This document shows positions 9,949-19,147 of a stretch of DNA of 47,705 bases, one piece after another. The stretch covers positions 1-47,705 of the forward strand of contig NZ_JALBGV010000045.1 of NCBI RefSeq assembly GCF_023006505.1, given 5' to 3'. The DNA is from Neorhizobium sp. SHOUNA12A. Lineage in GTDB: Bacteria; Pseudomonadota; Alphaproteobacteria; Rhizobiales; Rhizobiaceae. The notes under the pieces are model-generated. The model made no database searches. It saw only the letters and a list, made by a program, of their open reading frames with translations, and was not told where the DNA came from. A program made the position numbers and the translations under genes. Positions within the stretch are counted from its first letter, which is position 1; the number at the start of each line of letters is the position of its first letter.

Positions 9949-11142
9949 TCAGGTCTCAACGTTGATCAATCGGCGCATGGCTGCGCCTGTCAGCAGTTTT
10001 CTTGCAAGGAGCTTTTCCGGAAACGATGTCGAATCCGAGGAGTTCGCTCCGTATGTCCATTCGCCATGTTCACGGATGAATTGGACCGGACCCCCGGCCA
10101 GTGGTTGGGTATCTCGGGGGAAAGCAGCGCTTTCCATGAAAGCCTGCCCGATTGCCCGAAATCCTTGCGGCTCTATGTCCAGTTCGAGGAGAACCGATGG
10201 TCGCTTCGTCAAAACGTGCATCGGCACATTCCCGTTGCCTTCACCTTCGGTGCTTCCGAGTTTCTGCCGGTCGTCAGTGTCACCGGGCTGTGTGAAATCG
10301 AGGAATTCAGCGACAGCCGGACGAAGCCTGTTCACGTCGATGCCGTACCCGGTTCCGCTGGGATGTTCAATGCCACAGCGACCACGAAGAGAGGAAAGCA
10401 AAGCCGCTGTAAAGTAGGCAACCTGGCCAGCCGGCGCATAGGCGAGGCGATTTGTCGTCGTGGCCCGCAGGATCGCCCATTCGGTCGTCGTTGCTTTTCC
10501 AGTTCTCGTCATATCGAAGAGTGGCTGTGGCGATGCGACTTGATTGATGATCTCCTGACTCAACTCCATGCAGGCGTCGATAAAGTAGAACAGGCTAGCT
10601 TTGGCTTTCCGGATCGTGCCCTGTACTGTGTTCGACAGATGGAAAACCGCATCGAACGGTCGGATTTTGTTTTCGCCGAAGTCGTCCGCGACCAACTGCT
10701 GCGTCAGCCCGTCGCTCACGCCGTGGCCGCAATAATAAAATATTCCGCGACTTTTTGAATTTAAGGCAAGCCGCTGAACCCATTCGAAATAGGCTGTTCT
10801 GATGTTGTCGATCGATGGTCTTTCCGGCGTAATCGTGGCCCCGAATGGTGTTTTGAACGGCGCGCTTGGAGACGTTAGCATGACGACTGAACCGAGTGGT
10901 GCTTCGTCATTGAAGAAGGCCTCCTCTGATCCCTTTCCCTGCCCCTCAGGCATTGCATCGACGCCGGTGAGAAACCAATTGGCCACCGCCTCGACAGACA
11001 CCCTTGGTGAGGTTAAAGAGGAAAGACTACCGAATGCGGTTTTCGATAGGCTGGGATATTCGGCGCATCCGATAAGAAGGACATGGGTAACCGCCGAGGA
11101 CGGGTCGGCCTTGATGGCATCCGATTCAAATATCAGCGTCAT
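9949..11142 (-). CDS. Caspase-like (C14/metacaspase fold) protease
   Basis: The 397-residue protein has the caspase catalytic pair: His140 in FYYCGHGVSDG and Cys191 in LFYFIDACMEL, each at the end of a hydrophobic core strand as the fold requires. The N-terminus HVLLIGCAEYPSL is the first strand of the domain. Caspase-like proteases of bacteria cut target proteins after basic or acidic residues and often trigger cell death during phage attack. Here the gene sits 8 nt behind an alpha/beta hydrolase gene and 14 nt ahead of an unknown gene. No prodomain or membrane segment is seen. Target and trigger are unknown. Confidence 0.85.
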   Translation of the reverse strand: MTLIFESDAIKADPSSAVTHVLLIGCAEYPSLSKTAFGSLSSLTSPRVSVEAVANWFLTGVDAMPEGQGKGSEEAFFNDEAPLGSVVMLTSPSAPFKTPFGATITPERPSIDNIRTAYFEWVQRLALNSKSRGIFYYCGHGVSDGLTQQLVADDFGENKIRPFDAVFHLSNTVQGTIRKAKASLFYFIDACMELSQEIINQVASPQPLFDMTRTGKATTTEWAILRATTTNRLAYAPAGQVAYFTAALLSSLRGRCGIEHPSGTGYGIDVNRLRPAVAEFLDFTQPGDTDDRQKLGSTEGEGNGNVPMHVLTKRPSVLLELDIEPQGFRAIGQAFMESAAFPRDTQPLAGGPVQFIREHGEWTYGANSSDSTSFPEKLLARKLLTGAAMRRLINVET

Positions 11143-11150
11143 GATAATGC

Positions 11151-12425
11151 CTATGCAAGCAGCCGCGTCTGGAGACGCTTGTAAAAACTCGGACGCGCGA
11201 AGTATCCCCCATGCGCGCCAAGCCCACCATACCCAGTGTCGTATCTGAAATCCTTGACGTTTTGGTAGATTCCTTCGGCGCTGAACGAAAAGACGTCATT
11301 TGTGTCGAAGACGTTCAGCCATTTGCCAATGTTCGGGTTGGCCGCGATGCGATCCTTCAGCGCATCGTTCGGCATTCCAGCTGGCAAAGCTCGGCTATAA
11401 AGTGACATTTCCTCGAAGAGGCCGACTTGTGATCCGATGGTCGCGAGATAGTCGACCTTTAGATCAGGCGCGAAATAGGAAAGGATATCGTAGGTGATGA
11501 CGCCGCCAAGGCTGTGCCCCACGATGACAAGTTTGTCGTCGTCCGGATTCCTGGCAATATCCGCCTCGCGAAAAGCCCTGAGAACGGTGCTGACGATCGG
11601 GCCGGGGGCTCCCACCGTTCCGCGGTTTTTCAGGTAAACGAACACATCCCCCAGGAAACGGGATGCCTTTTGGTGTGTCGATTTTCGACCGAGTGCCAGC
11701 ACGCCACTGGTGGCCAGGTCGGCGGGTGCTGAACCTAGCCGATCCAGCGCCTCCTTCGTCGAGGTCAACCAATCGCTCAGGCCGAATGTCTCGGGTTTCT
11801 TTTCGTCCGCAGGGAGCTCATTAATCCCTTTCAGGAGGGCGTCGACGAATTCCTTGTTTGAAAGCGGTTCAGCCTTCAACGCCCAGGCTGGCGCCGGGTG
11901 CTTTGCGATATAGCGTTGGGAAGCCTGATATGCCGTTGCGATCTTTTGGATGTTCTCCGGGCTGTTTGCCGTCGCGGCAGCGGAGGTGTCCCAGATAAGG
12001 TCGACGGCCTCCGCAAACGACTTGTCGCGGCTGATCTTACCGAGAATCACCGAGTTCGCTCCGAACGTCTTCTGGACGTCCGACAGCCAAAAGTCGATTT
12101 CATTGGTTTGGTTACCCAGCCCCAGGCTTTCGAAGCTGCCGCCCGGGAGCGACACCTGATTCCACAGGAATTTGACGCCATCGCCACCCCAGTAGGGAAA
12201 GCTGACAGCAACCTTTGTTGGATCAAGCCCGAGCGGTGGCGCAACAAGAGTTTTCAGGAACTCCTTTTTGCGCGCGAGATCATCGTTAAAACCGGCGTCT
12301 TCCTTGCGGTTGTTCACGCCGTGAACAAAAACTATTGGCATTTTTTCCCCCGAGCCGGCCGATACATTAACGTAGTTGTAGTCGAGGAATCGCTCGCCTT
12401 CAAAGGGAAAAACATTTTCCACCAC
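11151..12425 (-). CDS. Alpha/beta hydrolase (lipase/esterase-like), first gene of caspase operon
   Basis: The 424-residue protein has an alpha/beta hydrolase core. [11 protein letters not shown] (about 30-40) is the oxyanion strand, GHSLGG (303-308) holds nucleophile Ser305, and a His at about 411 in GLGAHGGYF is the likely third member of the triad. A large helical insertion (about 95-260) separates strand and nucleophile, unlike small esterases. There is no signal peptide, so the enzyme should be cytoplasmic or membrane-associated. The GTG start at 12425 is not well supported; an ATG at 12341 (MPIVFVHG) has GGGGG upstream. Substrate is unknown; lipid or ester cleavage is inferred from the fold. 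Confidence 0.8.
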   Translation of the reverse strand: MVENVFPFEGERFLDYNYVNVSAGSGEKMPIVFVHGVNNRKEDAGFNDDLARKKEFLKTLVAPPLGLDPTKVAVSFPYWGGDGVKFLWNQVSLPGGSFESLGLGNQTNEIDFWLSDVQKTFGANSVILGKISRDKSFAEAVDLIWDTSAAATANSPENIQKIATAYQASQRYIAKHPAPAWALKAEPLSNKEFVDALLKGINELPADEKKPETFGLSDWLTSTKEALDRLGSAPADLATSGVLALGRKSTHQKASRFLGDVFVYLKNRGTVGAPGPIVSTVLRAFREADIARNPDDDKLVIVGHSLGGVITYDILSYFAPDLKVDYLATIGSQVGLFEEMSLYSRALPAGMPNDALKDRIAANPNIGKWLNVFDTNDVFSFSAEGIYQNVKDFRYDTGYGGLGAHGGYFARPSFYKRLQTRLLA

Positions 12426-12561
12426 ATCGGAGGCTAAGCCACTTAAGACCGCGCCGGGTCAGTTTACGCAGGAATTCCGTCCAGATCGGCTCGGCTTCGG
12501 ATGTGCCGATCTCCATGCCGAAAACTTCCCGCCGGCCGTCGGTGTTGACGCCGGTCTATAC
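12426..12561 (-). mobile_element. IS256-family transposase fragment
   Basis: The minus strand encodes TGVNTDGRREVFGMEIGTS then [19 protein letters not shown], the conserved middle of mutator/IS256-type transposases (region around the DDE aspartate and the EA-FW motif). It is open for about 45 codons and bounded by a stop upstream. No ends or inverted repeats are seen. It lies directly upstream of the hydrolase gene. Confidence 0.7.
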
Positions 12562-12581
12562 GGGACGCCCTCAGCGCGCAG

Positions 12582-12797
12582 TTGCTTTCTAAACTCACGC
12601 GCGCGATCGCCCGCAAGGGTGCCAACGCGGAAGCACGAACCTCAGCGGGCTTTGCCTTGAGCAAAAGGGTTCCGAACCTCCCCTTGCAAGGACGTTCTGT
12701 CATCACAGTCCTCAGTGTTTGGCGATTGCGTTGCGGTAACAAGCAATGTCCTCGTGACTGGGTCAGCAACGTCCACGTCGTAATGATCTTGAGATAG
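12582..12797 (+). mobile_element. ISL3-family transposase fragment (N-terminal zinc-binding part)
   Basis: The plus-strand frame contains RVPNLPLQGRSVITVLSVW followed by RLRCGNKQCPR, matching the N-terminal region of ISL3 transposases, where a short beta segment leads to a C-x4-C zinc motif. The codons before and after look degenerate. It adjoins the IS256 fragment, so the 12.4-12.8 kb stretch is a graveyard of nested insertions. Confidence 0.55.
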
Positions 12798-12998
12798 CGT
12801 CATAGCAAACAGGAAAATATCGAGCAGATCGCCGAGACCTGATGATTTGCGAATTTAGAACACTTAAACTATAGTAAATTGTGCTTAAATCAACCGCAAT
12901 CGTCTGGAAAGGGTCCACGTATCGGCAAGATGCGCAAAGTGCTCTTGTCTTTCAACTGTAATGTTATTTCAATTTTATTCGCATCGGAAATGCTGCAC

Positions 12999-13016
12999 AC
13001 TTAAATAAATTTAAGT
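12999..13016. promoter_or_regulatory. Palindrome ACTTAAA-N4-TTTAAGT upstream of the 80-aa gene
   Basis: Seven-base perfect arms lie 22 nt before the ATG at 13039, in an AT-rich tract (about 12840-13038) that contrasts with its surroundings. Related CTTAAA half-sites occur near 12862 and 12883. The position fits an operator or promoter element. The rest of the tract holds no gene. Confidence 0.35.
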
Positions 13017-13038
13017 TATTCCAGTCTGGACCATTTTC

Positions 13039-13281
13039 ATGAATGTATATGTAGGAGAAATTCTCAAATACGGCGATCAAGGCGAGGTCGTCGAAAATCA
13101 ATACGCAGTAGAAGCGGATAACGTTCAAATGGCACGCTCAATTATTGAAGAGCATCTCCTCAATAATTATCCTGAAAGCCAAAAGAATACATGGTTGCGT
13201 ATCACTCGGGAGGGTGTCGAAGTTGAAGCGCGCCAACTCCAGATCCTGCCTGGTACCGAGCCCCCTTGTACCGAGTCGTAA
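13039..13281 (+). CDS. Hypothetical protein, 80 aa
   Basis: The product MNVYVGEILKYGDQGEVVEN has an N-terminal beta strand, a central helix (MARSIIEEHLLNN) and a polar C-terminus. It has no signal or membrane segment. The AT-rich upstream region with a palindrome suggests its own promoter. The following interval (13282-13762) holds no gene I can support. Function is unknown. Confidence 0.5.
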   Translation: MNVYVGEILKYGDQGEVVENQYAVEADNVQMARSIIEEHLLNNYPESQKNTWLRITREGVEVEARQLQILPGTEPPCTES

Positions 13282-13762
13282 TAAAAGAGTACTTTCTCTG
13301 ACGACCTACACAGACTTCCGATGCACACTTTCGCCAACGCAACGGCGACATATGGCTTTCGGATTGCGCCATATTGCACGGCATCACGACGGCTAGCCGG
13401 CAACTGACTGCATCTTATCTATGTAAAGTGGCCGGAATGGCTTCGAAGCGCAACCATGAGGAGCGTGACTTGAAACTCTCCAAGCACTTGCGCGCCTGAC
13501 AGCAGCTCTGGCTTGACAAGCGGGCCGTCCGTTGGAAGGCTGCAAACCGACGCGGATGTCTTCGGAAGCGTATTTGAGACTGTGTTGTGGTTGGGATTTG
13601 CGCCGCTACGGCAGTCGACCTGAAGGGTGAGGATTAGGTCACCCAATAGTCCAAGCGGGCATGTATTTCCAACAGGGCGAGATACCCCAAAGCACGATAT
13701 AGAAGTCCGCTCGAAAGGGTCCCCAGCCCCGGAACCCCTGCGAGCGCTTGTATCGCCGCCGG

Positions 13763-13978
13763 CTATCGCCTAGGCGAGGCCAGTTCCGATACCGGTTTCA
13801 AAGAGAATGTCTGCTCTGGCCTATCGGGTCGCCTTTTTGGCTCTATAGGCCTATCTTGCTCGTTATTTTCAAGGATTGCCAAATCGATCAGGTAAGCGAG
13901 CAGCGAACTCCCCTCCTGTTTGCGAGAGAGCAGCAAAGCAGCTTCAAGATGTTGAGCGATATGCTCGTGATAGTTCAT
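13763..13978 (-). CDS. Hypothetical protein, 71 aa, downstream of SARP-like gene
   Basis: The frame from ATG 13978 (MNYHEHIAQHLEAALLLSRK) has a strong GGAGGGTGACC ribosome site. The first 45 residues are helical and amphipathic; the tail is basic and proline-rich. It lies 93 nt after the SARP-like gene on the same strand and is probably cotranscribed. The family is unknown. Confidence 0.55.
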   Translation of the reverse strand: MNYHEHIAQHLEAALLLSRKQEGSSLLAYLIDLAILENNEQDRPIEPKRRPDRPEQTFSLKPVSELASPRR

Positions 13979-14071
13979 GGTCACCCTCCAGTCGGTATGG
14001 AAGGGCAGGCTTAATTCCCGATCGTGATTCCACCGTGAATCTGGTTCGGTTGCTCCTGAGAATTCCCGCAA

Positions 14072-15673
14072 CTAGCGGGCTACGGCCTCTATCAGGCGAA
14101 TACGACGCATGGTCGTGACCGGATAATCCTCTCTCAGAAACCAACTTGGGTGGAATTCAGGCTCGACGCGTTTCAGACGCTGAACGGCTCGGGCCAACTC
14201 GTTGCTCATTCTCATCTGCGTGTAGAGAGCGACGAGGTATCGCAGTGGGGCTACGAAGGACGGGCGAAAAATGAGCGATGCCTCGGCATGGTCGATCGCG
14301 GTTTGGTAATCGCCCAATGCCGCAGCCGACATGCAGCCGAAGAACTCGATAAACGCGCGTTGCTCGCCAGATCCCGCTAAGCTGAGGGCCATAAGCGCCG
14401 ATCTGCGGCTATCTTCGCGCTTATCCAGTGCCAGCTCCGTATTCGACAGGATGGCGTAAGTGACCGCGTTCAAGGGATCGATCCCGACGGCCCGTTCGGC
14501 CAGGCGGAGCGACGTACGCGGCGATCCCGCACAAAGATACTCGATATGGGCGCCGATCGCCAAGGCGCTGGCACTGCCGGAGGCTTGCCGGAGCGCTTCC
14601 TGCGCCAAGGTCTCAAGATCGACCCGGTCGTCCAGGAAGCGGCAGGAACGGTGCTGAAAATTCGCCATGTTCCGCAAGAACGCCCGCCACGCGAGATATT
14701 GCGGTCGGGGTTCGAGCTCGTAGGCGAGCTGCAGATAGCGGTCACCCTCCCGAAGGCTCGCCTTGTCGAACCGGAACAGCAGGTTCCGGCCATGGCTTGC
14801 GAGCAGGGCGGCGGAGTTTTTCAGGCCAAGCTCATCCTCCCGTTCCCGGAACGTCGACAGCACAGCCTGGACGATTTCCCCACATACCAGGAGAACCCGA
14901 TCCTCCTCGAAGGCATTTTCCCCGGTGGCCAGCATAAAGCTGCGCGACCAATACCGTTTGCCGGTCGCCGGGTGGGTGACAGTCACATAGACTTGGGTTT
15001 GCTTCGCCAATGTAGCCGTTACCACAGTGACGGAAAGACCCGAGCACAGGTCGCGCCCCTGAACGGTCGGCCATGCCGGAGATTGCGAAAAAATTTGGAA
15101 GTTGTCGAAATCGAGCAGCGCCATGGTCGTCAACGCCTCCAGGCTTCTGGTGATGACCTCGCTGCGCGGGTGGGCATCGCTGCTGCAATGAAAGAAGATG
15201 GCCGGATCGGCGGGACGGTGACTTATCGGTTTTGGAGGAGTTTTTACTGCGGGATCGTCGGCAAGAGCCATCCGCTGGTTCCGGATCCAGTCCTCGAACT
15301 CGGGATCGGGTATATTCAGATCGTGGAAAACCTCGTTCTCGTCGTTCCAGTCATGCTGTTGGGCGGGGCGGTTGTAAACCACGGCAAAGCGCTGTGGGTC
15401 GAGCGCAACGTTCTCACGGTCCGCCTTCAAGACCGCCGCATAGGGGCCGAGCGACCGCCGTATCTCCACAAGGGTCTGCCGGAGGCTGCAGGAGCCTTTC
15501 TTGGTATCCCGGTCGCTCCAAAGCTTGTCCTGCAACCAGGCCCGGTTGCGGCAATGGTGCTGCGACAAGGCCAGCAAGGCCAGGATGCCCCTCGCTTTCA
15601 GGCTTTTCGGACTTCGGTCGATGCCCAAGGCATCGATCAGGAGAAAACGCCCGAAGATCTTCAGCGAAAGCAT
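14072..15673 (-). CDS. SARP/BTAD-type transcriptional regulator with TPR-like C-terminus
   Basis: The 533-residue protein starts MLSLKIFGRFLLIDALG, followed by a winged-helix DNA-binding region (SLKARGILALLALSQ, LQDKLWSD, SLRQTLVEIRRSLG) like that of SARP/OmpR-type activators. A middle segment of about 200 residues has an adenylate-cyclase-like or unassigned fold. The last 200 residues are helical repeats (LAERAVGIDPLNAVTYAILS, ALGDYQTAIDHAEASL) of TPR type. Such proteins are cytoplasmic activators that read an internal signal. It follows the heme-motif protein gene by 49 nt, and probably regulates that operon. Confidence 0.8.
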   Translation of the reverse strand: MLSLKIFGRFLLIDALGIDRSPKSLKARGILALLALSQHHCRNRAWLQDKLWSDRDTKKGSCSLRQTLVEIRRSLGPYAAVLKADRENVALDPQRFAVVYNRPAQQHDWNDENEVFHDLNIPDPEFEDWIRNQRMALADDPAVKTPPKPISHRPADPAIFFHCSSDAHPRSEVITRSLEALTTMALLDFDNFQIFSQSPAWPTVQGRDLCSGLSVTVVTATLAKQTQVYVTVTHPATGKRYWSRSFMLATGENAFEEDRVLLVCGEIVQAVLSTFREREDELGLKNSAALLASHGRNLLFRFDKASLREGDRYLQLAYELEPRPQYLAWRAFLRNMANFQHRSCRFLDDRVDLETLAQEALRQASGSASALAIGAHIEYLCAGSPRTSLRLAERAVGIDPLNAVTYAILSNTELALDKREDSRRSALMALSLAGSGEQRAFIEFFGCMSAAALGDYQTAIDHAEASLIFRPSFVAPLRYLVALYTQMRMSNELARAVQRLKRVEPEFHPSWFLREDYPVTTMRRIRLIEAVAR

Positions 15674-15722
15674 TCCCGGCAGCCCTCACGAAATAGAGCG
15701 TCATGAACATCAGGCTTTACGG

Positions 15723-17087
15723 TCACCTGTCAAAAAGCTTTCCGGTGGTGTCGCGCGCATCATCGGTCACCGGGTCCGTCAGGGTCTGCGACAACGGCGC
15801 CATGAGTGCTGCCGCTGCCGTTGGCTTGAACGGGTACGGTGTGACGTCGGTGGTGGCGGATGCCTCGCCCGGAAATTTGTCCTGAACCCAAATGCGGAAA
15901 GCTGCTATCCCCTTGGAGACCTGCAGCACATAGTCAAGTGACTGGGTGTTGGGGACAGGCGAAGCACTGCCGATGTTGCGGAAATAAGCCTTGACCGCAG
16001 TGTCGTCATAGGGATCGTAGGGCACATCGGGCAGCAGGGCCTCCGCCTGGCGCGCTTCCGGGCTGTTCGGCAGCACCGCTCGGCCCCAGTCCATCGCCCG
16101 CTGGTGGCAGGTGATGCAGGCGGATTTGGGATTGTCCACCGGGCCGTTGGCGCGGCCGAACAATCCCAGATGTTGGCGCGGCAGGGAGAAAAATTTCACA
16201 GCGACAGCCGGATTGACCCAGCTTTCCGTAGCGGTGGCGGCCGCCTCAAGATAGGTTTTCGCAATAAGGCCGGGGTCGCTGCCCCAGATCAGCCCCACCG
16301 GAACAAGGCGCTGATACGGATTGTCGCCCGGTTCCATCGCGTCATACATGAAGGTCCCGAAGAACCACCCGTTGGGCGACCGCTTGTCCTTGACGGAGAT
16401 GTCGAGTTGCAGGAGGCGCATGGTGATCGTGCTGCCGTCCTTGTTGGCAGCGACGGTCCATTCCTTGGAACCGGTCAGATAAGGCACTTGCGAGGCGGTC
16501 GCGGACGAAAACAACATCTTGGCTGACAGCGCGCCCTCGGCGAGGGCGAACCCACGCGTCTTCGGGAATGCCGGATCGCCCCAAATCTGGCCGAAGCCGT
16601 AGCATGCGACGTCATTGTAGATGCCGACCGCGAAATTCTGCTCCCAGTCGGTCTGCAACGCGTGCAGTTCCTTCGGGCGCGACCACCGCTCGCTGGTCAT
16701 GCCATGCAAGGGCTCGCGCAGCATATAAAACCATGGAGCGTCGCACCACCGCTCTTCCTTGTTGTCCTCGATCCGCCAGTCGATGTCCGGCCGGGCGTTT
16801 ACCTTGATCACGTAGTTGAGGATGGATTTCATATAGCCGGAGGGGTCGGCCATGGGATCGACCGCCAACCACGGCAAGTGGGTATTGTCCGGCAGGGTCT
16901 GCGGAAAGTCGTAGTGGATCTGGAATTTTCGTTCCCCTTCCGCGCCCTTGAGCGGCAGGCTGCTCGAACAATCAAAAAGAGCTTTCGCCGAGGATTTGAA
17001 ACTGCTGTCGGCGGGTGGGGGACATTCCGCCGCGGCCCCGACGGCGCTGAACAAAAAGAGAAGCATGCAAGAAACCAAGGTCTTCAT
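15723..17087 (-). CDS. Periplasmic protein with c-type heme motif, 454 aa
   Basis: The start at 17087 gives a clear Sec signal peptide (MKTLVSCMLLFLFSAVGAAA, cut near AEC). One CxxCH heme-binding motif, CITCHQR, lies in the last third, so the mature protein probably carries one covalently bound heme c in the periplasm. The rest is rich in Trp and Tyr and unlike small cytochromes, suggesting an electron-transfer or oxidase-like enzyme. An open frame extends upstream to 17333, but it has no signal peptide in phase and poor coding character. The gene heads an operon with the SARP-like regulator and a 71-aa protein. Confidence 0.75.
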   Translation of the reverse strand: MKTLVSCMLLFLFSAVGAAAECPPPADSSFKSSAKALFDCSSSLPLKGAEGERKFQIHYDFPQTLPDNTHLPWLAVDPMADPSGYMKSILNYVIKVNARPDIDWRIEDNKEERWCDAPWFYMLREPLHGMTSERWSRPKELHALQTDWEQNFAVGIYNDVACYGFGQIWGDPAFPKTRGFALAEGALSAKMLFSSATASQVPYLTGSKEWTVAANKDGSTITMRLLQLDISVKDKRSPNGWFFGTFMYDAMEPGDNPYQRLVPVGLIWGSDPGLIAKTYLEAAATATESWVNPAVAVKFFSLPRQHLGLFGRANGPVDNPKSACITCHQRAMDWGRAVLPNSPEARQAEALLPDVPYDPYDDTAVKAYFRNIGSASPVPNTQSLDYVLQVSKGIAAFRIWVQDKFPGEASATTDVTPYPFKPTAAAALMAPLSQTLTDPVTDDARDTTGKLFDR

Positions 17088-17445
17088 TTCGGCACCCCCG
17101 CCTGATTGATGACCCGATGTAGAACCAATTACCTCAAATTGTAAATATGCAGATCTCAACCCTAGGCCTGCTACCAGAAATTGCTGACGACGACGGAGGT
17201 CGGATCGACAGGGCGCATGTAGATAAGGTATGTGTTGAATTTGCTGCACCTTAGAATTGCGAGACCAAATGCCCTCCAGAGATGACGTGATAAGGAAACT
17301 GCTGGGCGCTCGAACCCAGGCGGAGTTTGCCAAACGGACACCGCCAAGGACAACGCTGGCAATCCTTCGGGATATCCATACAAGGCAAAAGCTGGCAAAT
17401 TCGGCTGTTTCTGCGCAACAGGAGCTTACATTGTCCGAGCCGCCT

Positions 17446-18199
17446 TCATCCCCGCGTAGAACACCAAAATGCTGAGCTAAAAGTAATTTTCAGTTGCATC
17501 AGGTTGCGTGGCGGTATCTTTCCCTGGGGCACGGTCATTTCCCGCCTTCTCTTTAAATAGTTTCCTTGCAGTGCGTTTCCGCTCTTGAGGCGGACCCGGA
17601 TCAGGTCCATTTCATGCCTGGGCGTGGCGATGCCGTCTTCGATGTCTTCTGAAGGCCTCGTGGCACATAGATCACCCGATAAAGCGGACGGTATAGACCG
17701 CGCGGTATGTGTCGCCGTCACAGTCATCGACGAGTTCCGGCGTGCCACGCCCACCAAGGCACAATGACGGTCACTTTTTCCACCAGTCCAAGTAATCGTC
17801 CGGCTCCAGATCCTCGCGCGGCATGTCTGTCAGCATCCGCTCTTCGTCTTCATGGTGCATGGTGCGGATGCCGTTCGTCCTGAACCCGCTCTGCTGCCGG
17901 GTCCGGTGCATCAAGCACCGGCCGAAGCCAATCCAGGTGGTCCTCGTGAGCCCGGCACCTCCGTTTGCCATTCCTGCGCGGCGGCCACCAATCCGGCTGT
18001 TCTTCCCGTTTGGCGGGTAATTGCCGGGTTTGCACTTGCTCGTCACCATCGCGGGTCGACAGGCGTTCGGCCTGGCCAAGTTCGGTCCCTCATCGGCGAC
18101 ACCCAGAGCTGGTCAAAGCCAGTCGGTCTTCGACGGAGGCAGGAGCTTACAGAACCCACCCGTTCAGGCCCATCTGGAACCACCGAAAAATGACGTAAG
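17446..18199. other. Degenerate stretch, no intact gene
   Basis: Several overlapping short frames exist on both strands, none with a start, ribosome site and consistent composition. On the minus strand, one frame ends LEPDDYLDWWKK at 17771, and another around 17900 reads AHEDHLDWLRPVLDAP. Both resemble HLDWLESGAP in the next remnant, so this may be decayed copies of one gene. The 17088-17445 interval upstream of the heme-protein gene also shows no supported gene. Confidence 0.3.
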
Positions 18200-18412
18200 C
18201 TACTGTGTGCGGTCCTGCTCGGGCTCCGACCACCGTTCGCCGGCCGGAGAGGGTGACGTTTGGGGCGCTCCGCTCTCCAGCCAGTCTAAGTGATTTTCCC
18301 ACCGTTCCAGCGTCTTCAGATCCGCCAGTTCCTCGGATGAGACAGGCCTATCCTCGGCGCCAAAGAATTGACCAACGAGACCGAAGGCTCCGGCACAGGA
18401 GCGGAGGTAGTT
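18200..18412 (-). pseudogene. C-terminal remnant of an unknown protein (HLDWL motif)
   Basis: The minus frame opens after a TGA at 18413-18415 and reads NYLRSCAGAFGLVGQFFG, then TLERWENHLDWLESGAP and a polar, Pro/Glu-rich end, stopping at 18200-18202. It has no start codon. Composition is clearly coding, yet I do not know the family. Similar HLDWL or YLDWW endings in the neighbouring 17.7-18.0 kb stretch suggest a repeated or duplicated gene end. Confidence 0.4.
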
Positions 18413-18513
18413 TCACGGAGCGCAGCGCTTCAAAAATGGGACTAGCCATCAAAACGTGTGGGTTGAAATGAACGCAGTCCCTGGTAGCTTTTGAATAGGG
18501 GGACGGATCAGCC

Positions 18514-18684
18514 ATGGATGATTTGAAAAAGGTTGTTGAGCACCTGCGCGGGCTCCTAGAGCTGGTCAAGCGCCATCCGAATCTGACCATGCTCGGGTAT
18601 TTCCTCGAAATGGCTCTTGTCGAAGCCGAGGAAGAATTCGCCCGTAACGGCTATAGAACGCCTAATCCATCGCCCCCAAAGTAA
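18514..18684 (+). CDS. Small conserved-looking protein, 56 aa
   Basis: ATG at 18514 follows AGGGGGA at 10-11 nt. The product MDDLKKVVEHLRGLLELVKR, then HPNLTMLGYFLEMALVEAEEE, is almost entirely amphipathic helix and ends in a proline-rich tail. The frame is too short for default ORF callers but has strong coding character. It resembles small uncharacterised rhizobial proteins; function is unknown. Confidence 0.55.
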   Translation: MDDLKKVVEHLRGLLELVKRHPNLTMLGYFLEMALVEAEEEFARNGYRTPNPSPPK

Positions 18685-18786
18685 TGACTACGGGTGGGCT
18701 GGTCCCGCTCCCGAATATCGAACTGGGAAGCATCACCGAACGACTCGACAGTAGGGATGCCTCACGCGGCTTGCGTAAGTCAAATA

Positions 18787-18845
18787 CTAATACTATAATG
18801 TTAGATATAGCCAATATTGGGATGTTTCTAATATCATGATGTTAC
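18787..18845 (+). promoter_or_regulatory. Two imperfect 18-bp palindromes, probable HipB operators
   Basis: CTAATACTATAATGTTAG (18787-18804) and CTAATATCATGATGTTAC (18828-18845) are related imperfect palindromes whose centres are 41 bp apart, about four helical turns. The second covers the first codons of hipB. HipB-type antitoxins bind paired palindromes to repress their own operon, so these are the natural candidates. Confidence 0.5.
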
Positions 18846-19147
18846 TTACAAGCCCATCTCATGCCCAGCAAAAGCTCGCGGATCATGTCCGTGCCCGGCG
18901 GCTGGCCATCGAATTGACGCAGGAGGGATTGTCCAACCGCTCCGGCGTGCCGCTGCCGAGCCTGCGCAAATTCGAGCAGAAGGGCGTGATCTCGCTGGAG
19001 GCCTTTTTGAAGCTTCTCATGGTAGTCGGCGGGATGGAAGGTGTTGTGGAGGCTATCGCGCCGAAGGAGACGCCCTTTGCCTCGATCGATGACGTCCTCA
19101 AGGCCGACAGCAGTAAGGTCACCCGCAAGCGGGGGCGCCGCTCATGA
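18836..19147 (+). CDS. hipB: HipB-like HTH antitoxin
   Basis: The 103-residue protein has a Cro/C1-type helix-turn-helix at about residues 14-62 (LADHVRARRLAIELTQEGLS, NRSGVPLPSLRKFEQKG). In this class the protein neutralises the HipA kinase and represses the operon. The stop overlaps the hipA start as ATGA, the standard coupling. The chosen ATG lies in a putative operator and has no good ribosome site, so the true start may differ by a codon or the mRNA may be leaderless. Confidence 0.88.
   Translation: MMLLTSPSHAQQKLADHVRARRLAIELTQEGLSNRSGVPLPSLRKFEQKGVISLEAFLKLLMVVGGMEGVVEAIAPKETPFASIDDVLKADSSKVTRKRGRRS

Noticed and set aside
13419..13646. 75-codon minus-strand ORF in the 13.3-13.7 kb gap
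   Set aside because: No ribosome site or family resemblance; composition does not differ from the surrounding non-coding sequence.
14546..15706. 386-codon plus-strand ORF opposite the SARP-like gene
   Set aside because: Antisense to a gene with a recognisable winged-helix start and TPR end; no motif of its own.
17257..17475. 72-codon plus-strand ORF upstream of the heme-protein gene
   Set aside because: No ribosome site, no motif, and a comparable ORF exists on the other strand; coding cannot be supported.
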